Source: Sulfuritalea sp. (GTDB taxonomy: Bacteria; Pseudomonadota; Gammaproteobacteria; Burkholderiales; Rhodocyclaceae). From it: DNA of 64,000 nucleotides. Position 1 is the first letter of the stretch. Every line of letters begins with the position of its first letter. This document shows, one piece after another, positions 61,146 to 64,000 of this stretch. The notes under the pieces are model-generated. The model was not told the DNA's origin, did not search any database, and worked only from the letters and a program-made list of their open reading frames with translations. The stretch covers positions 1-64,000 of the forward strand of contig JADJQA010000005.1 in assembly GCA_016712985.1 (NCBI GenBank), read 5' to 3'. A program made the translations under genes and the position numbers.

Positions 61146-62243
61146 TCATGGCTTTTTCTCCAGGTCTTCGACCTTGACGGTCTGGTGCACGGCCTTGGCG
61201 GCGGCTTTCTTCGCGCGGTTGGCCAGGGCCACGGCAGCGCCGACAGCGACGCCCGCCGCCGCGGCGCCGACTGCCGCCTTGCCCACCGGCGTCACCGGCA
61301 TCGACAGCGCCTTGTAGAACGAGCCCACATCCCAGAAGTCCGGCTCCGAGCAACCGAGGCAGCCATGGCCCGACTGGATCGGGAAGGAGACGCCGTTGTT
61401 CCACTTCGTCGTGGCACAGGCGTTGTAGGTCACCGGGCCCTTGCAGCCGAGTCTGAACAAGCACCAGCCCTTGCGCGCGCCCTCGTCGTCGAAGCTCTCG
61501 GCGAACTTGCCCTGGTCGTAGAAGGTGCGGCGGTAGCAGCGATCGTGGATGCTCTCGCCGTAGAAAATCTTCGGCCGGCCGCGCTCGTCGAGTTCCGGCA
61601 GGGTGCCGAAGGTGAGGAAATGCGCCAGCAACCCGGTGATGACAACGGGAATCGGCGGGCAGCCCGGCACGTTGATCACCGGCTTGTCCTTGATCAGATG
61701 GCTCACCGGCACGGCACCGGTCGGGTTCGGCTGCGCGGCAGGCAAGCCGCCGTAGGCCGCGCAGGTGCCGACCGCGATCACCGCAGCGGCGCCCTTCGCT
61801 GTTTCCATCAGCATATCGACGTTGCTGACGCCGGCAATCGTCGAATAGCCCGGATTGCCCAGCGGCACCGAACCATCGACGACCAGCAGGTATTTTCCGG
61901 CGTTGGCGCGCATCGACTCCGCGCGTGCGCGCTCGGCCGGCTCGCCGGAGGCCGCCTGCAGCGTATGGTGATAGTCGAGCGAGAGTTGTTCGAGGATCAG
62001 TCCCTCGATGCTTGGTGTATGCGAGCGCGTCAGCGACTCGGTGCAACCGGTGCATTCCTGGAAAGAGAGCCAAATCACCGCGGTGCGCGGCGCCTTTTCC
62101 AGCGCGGCGGCGATGGCGCCGACACTGGAGGCCGGCAGCGCGTAAGCGGCGGCCAAGGTGGCGCAGAAACCGAGGAAATCCCGCCGGCTGATGCCGGCCT
62201 CGCTCAAGGCGATGCCGAGCGCACTGTCGGAGTGACGTTTCAT
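61146..62243 (-). CDS. hynS: [NiFe] hydrogenase small subunit, HynS type
   Basis: This electron-transfer subunit (365 residues) has a Tat signal (EAGISRRDFLGFCATLAAAY). Proximal cluster ligands are in ECTGCTESL, GTCAAYGG and NVPGCPP. Medial and distal ligands are in IHDRCYRR, GWCLFRLGCKGP, NACATTKWN and SGHGCLGCSEP. A hydrophobic Ala/Gly-rich C-terminal anchor (AAVGAAAAGVAVGAAVALAN) and a Lys-rich tail follow. GGAGG lies 5 bases before the ATG at 62243. Being Tat-exported, the complex faces the periplasm. It is the first gene of the operon. Confidence 0.95.
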   Translation of the reverse strand: MKRHSDSALGIALSEAGISRRDFLGFCATLAAAYALPASSVGAIAAALEKAPRTAVIWLSFQECTGCTESLTRSHTPSIEGLILEQLSLDYHHTLQAASGEPAERARAESMRANAGKYLLVVDGSVPLGNPGYSTIAGVSNVDMLMETAKGAAAVIAVGTCAAYGGLPAAQPNPTGAVPVSHLIKDKPVINVPGCPPIPVVITGLLAHFLTFGTLPELDERGRPKIFYGESIHDRCYRRTFYDQGKFAESFDDEGARKGWCLFRLGCKGPVTYNACATTKWNNGVSFPIQSGHGCLGCSEPDFWDVGSFYKALSMPVTPVGKAAVGAAAAGVAVGAAVALANRAKKAAAKAVHQTVKVEDLEKKP

Positions 62244-62523
62244 TTTTCCTCCCGGCTTGGTGTCGGTGTCGCGACCGCCGACCCGAGAGCCAATCTTAAA
62301 TCCAAACTGCGGGACACGGATCACGACGTCAATAGTCTTTCCGATGCCAGAATACGTTTTTCCGATGCTCGAATCCTGCGCCGGAGCAAGTTCTGCTAGT
62401 CTTCCATGGCGACGCATTCGGCTAGTCACCCTGGAGAAGCTCACGCACCGCTGGCTTGCCGGCACAACCGGACCGGATCGTTGTTGCCATCAACAAGAGC
62501 GCTCAAGGCGCTGAAAGGGAGTC
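62244..62523. promoter_or_regulatory. Divergent promoter region of hynS and kup
   Basis: The 280 bases separate two divergent genes and so must hold both promoters. A near-direct repeat is visible: TCTTTCCGATGCCAGAATAC and TTTTTCCGATGCTCGAATCC (about 62335-62380), on the hynS side. It may be a regulator site, but no consensus is recognised. Confidence 0.35.
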
Positions 62524-64000
62524 ATGCATTCTCGTCACGCCCTGCCGTCGCTGACTGTCAGCGCCATCGGCGTCGTTTTCGGCGACATCGGCACCAGCCC
62601 GCTGTATGCCTTGAAGGAAATCTTCAGCGGTCATCACCCGATTCCGGTCACCCCGGAAAACATTCTCGGCATCCTGTCCCTGATCTTCTGGTCCATCATG
62701 GTGCTAGTGTCGATCAAATACGTCGCGATCATCATGCGCGCCGACAACCGCGGCGAGGGCGGATCGCTGGCCCTGCTGGCCCTGGTTACGGAACGCGCCA
62801 AGAATTCGGGCATGACCTGGGTGATCACGGTGCTCGGGATATTCGCCGCGGCTCTGTTCTATGGCGACAGCATGATCACGCCGGCCATATCGGTGCTTTC
62901 CGCCGTCGAAGGGCTTGAGATCGTAGCGCCGACCCTGAAGCCCTACATAATTCCGATCACCGTGGCCGTGCTCTCGGGCCTGTTCCTGATCCAGAGGCAG
63001 GGCACCGGGGCGGTCGGAATGCTGTTCGGCCCGGTCATGGTGGTCTGGTTCCTGGTGCTGGGCATCCTCGGGGCGATCGAGGTTGCGACCCATCCCGGGG
63101 TCCTGCTGGCGCTCAACCCGCTGTATGCCATCGGCTTCATCGGCGCGCACCCTGGGCTGGCGTTCCTCGCCCTGGGTTCGGTGGTGCTCGCGGTGACGGG
63201 CGGCGAGGCCTTGTATACCGACATGGGTCACTTCGGTCCATTCCCGATCCGCCTGGCCTGGTTTGCCTTTGTCCTGCCGGCCCTGGTACTGAACTATTTC
63301 GGCCAGGGCGCGCTGCTGCTCTATGAACCGCAAGCCATCAAGAGCCCCTTCTTTCACCTGGGCCCCGACTGGGCCTTGCTGCCGCTGGTGATCCTGGCCA
63401 CGTTGGCGACGGTGATCGCCTCCCAGGCGGTGATCTCCGGTGCGTTTTCCGTGGCGCGGCAGGCGGTGCAAATGGGCTTCCTGCCGCGCATGCAGATCAT
63501 CCATACCTCGGGCAAGGAAGAGGGCCAGATCTACGTACCCTTCACCAACTGGACGCTTTACCTGGCGGTTGTCGCGCTGGTGATCGGATTCCAGAATTCC
63601 TCCAATCTCGCGGCAGCCTATGGAATTGCGGTCACCGGCACGATGCTGATCGACACGATCCTCGTGGCTTTCGTCATGGTGCTGATGTGGCGCTGGCACT
63701 GGTTGGCCGTGGCCCTGGTTGCGGGGTCGCTGCTGGCGGTAGATATCGCCTTCTTCGCCGCCAATGCCATAAAGATCCCGGAAGGCGGCTGGTTTCCGAT
63801 CGCCATGGCGCTGGTTTCATTTACGACACTGACCACCTGGCGACTCGGCCGTCGGCTGGTCAGCGTCGAAATCGCCAAGCAAAGTGTTCCGATGTTCGAG
63901 TTCCTCAAGGGAATCGACGATGTCCACCGGGTGAGGGGCACCGCGGTATTCATGACCAGTTCCAAGGAAGGCGTCCCCGCGGCACTGCTGCACAATCTGC
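62524..64000 (+). CDS. kup: Kup-type potassium uptake protein, 3' end outside window
   Basis: The reading frame starts MHSRHALPSLTVSAIGVVFG and runs open to the window end (492 codons). Kup motifs are GDIGTSPLYALKEIFSG, NRGEGGSLALLALV, FYGDSMITPAISVLSAVEGL, GGEALYTDMGHFGP, VISGAFSVARQAVQMGFLPR, and AAAYGIAVTGTMLIDTIL. About 12 membrane helices are present, and the C-terminal cytosolic domain has begun. The protein imports K+ with protons. The start follows AAGGGAG. Confidence 0.95.
   Translation, partial: MHSRHALPSLTVSAIGVVFGDIGTSPLYALKEIFSGHHPIPVTPENILGILSLIFWSIMVLVSIKYVAIIMRADNRGEGGSLALLALVTERAKNSGMTWVITVLGIFAAALFYGDSMITPAISVLSAVEGLEIVAPTLKPYIIPITVAVLSGLFLIQRQGTGAVGMLFGPVMVVWFLVLGILGAIEVATHPGVLLALNPLYAIGFIGAHPGLAFLALGSVVLAVTGGEALYTDMGHFGPFPIRLAWFAFVLPALVLNYFGQGALLLYEPQAIKSPFFHLGPDWALLPLVILATLATVIASQAVISGAFSVARQAVQMGFLPRMQIIHTSGKEEGQIYVPFTNWTLYLAVVALVIGFQNSSNLAAAYGIAVTGTMLIDTILVAFVMVLMWRWHWLAVALVAGSLLAVDIAFFAANAIKIPEGGWFPIAMALVSFTTLTTWRLGRRLVSVEIAKQSVPMFEFLKGIDDVHRVRGTAVFMTSSKEGVPAALLHNL

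Overview
This GC-rich window looks like a betaproteobacterial chromosome, most like Rhodocyclales. The basis is gene content: petABC-sspAB, cimA-leuCD, dnaX-ybaB-recR, rpfE-recJ, a tungsten aldehyde oxidoreductase operon of the Aromatoleum type, and a Hyn-Isp [NiFe] hydrogenase. No taxonomic search was possible, so the order is an inference.

Layout. 1-3084 is the integrase end of an integrated element. It carries two HTH genes, a HigB/HigA-type module and a tyrosine integrase, and ends at a 3' copy of tRNA-Arg(CCT) that serves as att site. 3085-17784 is housekeeping: a coiled-coil gene coupled to a GAF-GAF-PAS adenylate cyclase, sspB/sspA, cytochrome bc1, cimA-leuC-leuD, recR-ybaB-dnaX, a Spy-like protein and 4.5S RNA. 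17857-34329 is a type III-A CRISPR-Cas locus: csm1-csm2-csm3-[DUF104-like/PIN pair]-csm4-csm5-[AbrB]-[DUF433/DUF5615 pair]-cas6-array (about 18 repeats)-[broken ATPase]-[Phd/PIN pair]-cas2-cas1::cas2-csx16-csx1-NE0113. 34298-38557 is the aor operon (Fe-S, W and FAD subunits plus a MoaD-like protein). 38700-48067 is mixed housekeeping: hydrolase, SrkA-like kinase, ComEC, CBS protein, FAA hydrolase, DUF2062 and LolD/LolC. 48068-51350 is accessory debris: DUF3800, ccdA with a truncated ccdB, Fic, an ATPase fragment. 51359-56550 holds rpfE-recJ, a DJ-1/PfpI protein and a DUF3300 protein. 56985-62243 is the hydrogenase in the order hynS-isp1-isp2-hynL on the minus strand. The window ends inside a Kup potassium transporter.

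How the parts work together. Csm1 has an intact HD motif and an intact GGDD cyclase motif, so target recognition should give cyclic oligoadenylate. Csx1 (CARF plus HEPN R-x4-H) would be the activated RNase, and the NE0113-family CARF protein and Csx16 would tune the response. The acquisition genes are the most unusual part. A free cas2 precedes cas1, and cas1 reads in frame through two nested dispersed repeats into a second Cas2 domain, predicting a 526-residue Cas1-linker-Cas2. Three toxin-antitoxin pairs and one orphan antitoxin lie inside the locus, and one pair is translationally coupled between csm3 and csm4.

Caution on data quality. At least a dozen genes carry single-base-type frameshifts, including petB, leuD, comEC, aorC, csm2 and cas6. 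CRISPR repeat copies also differ in homopolymer length (A5/A4, GGG/GG). Many of these breaks are probably sequence errors. I annotate such genes across the frameshift and say so.
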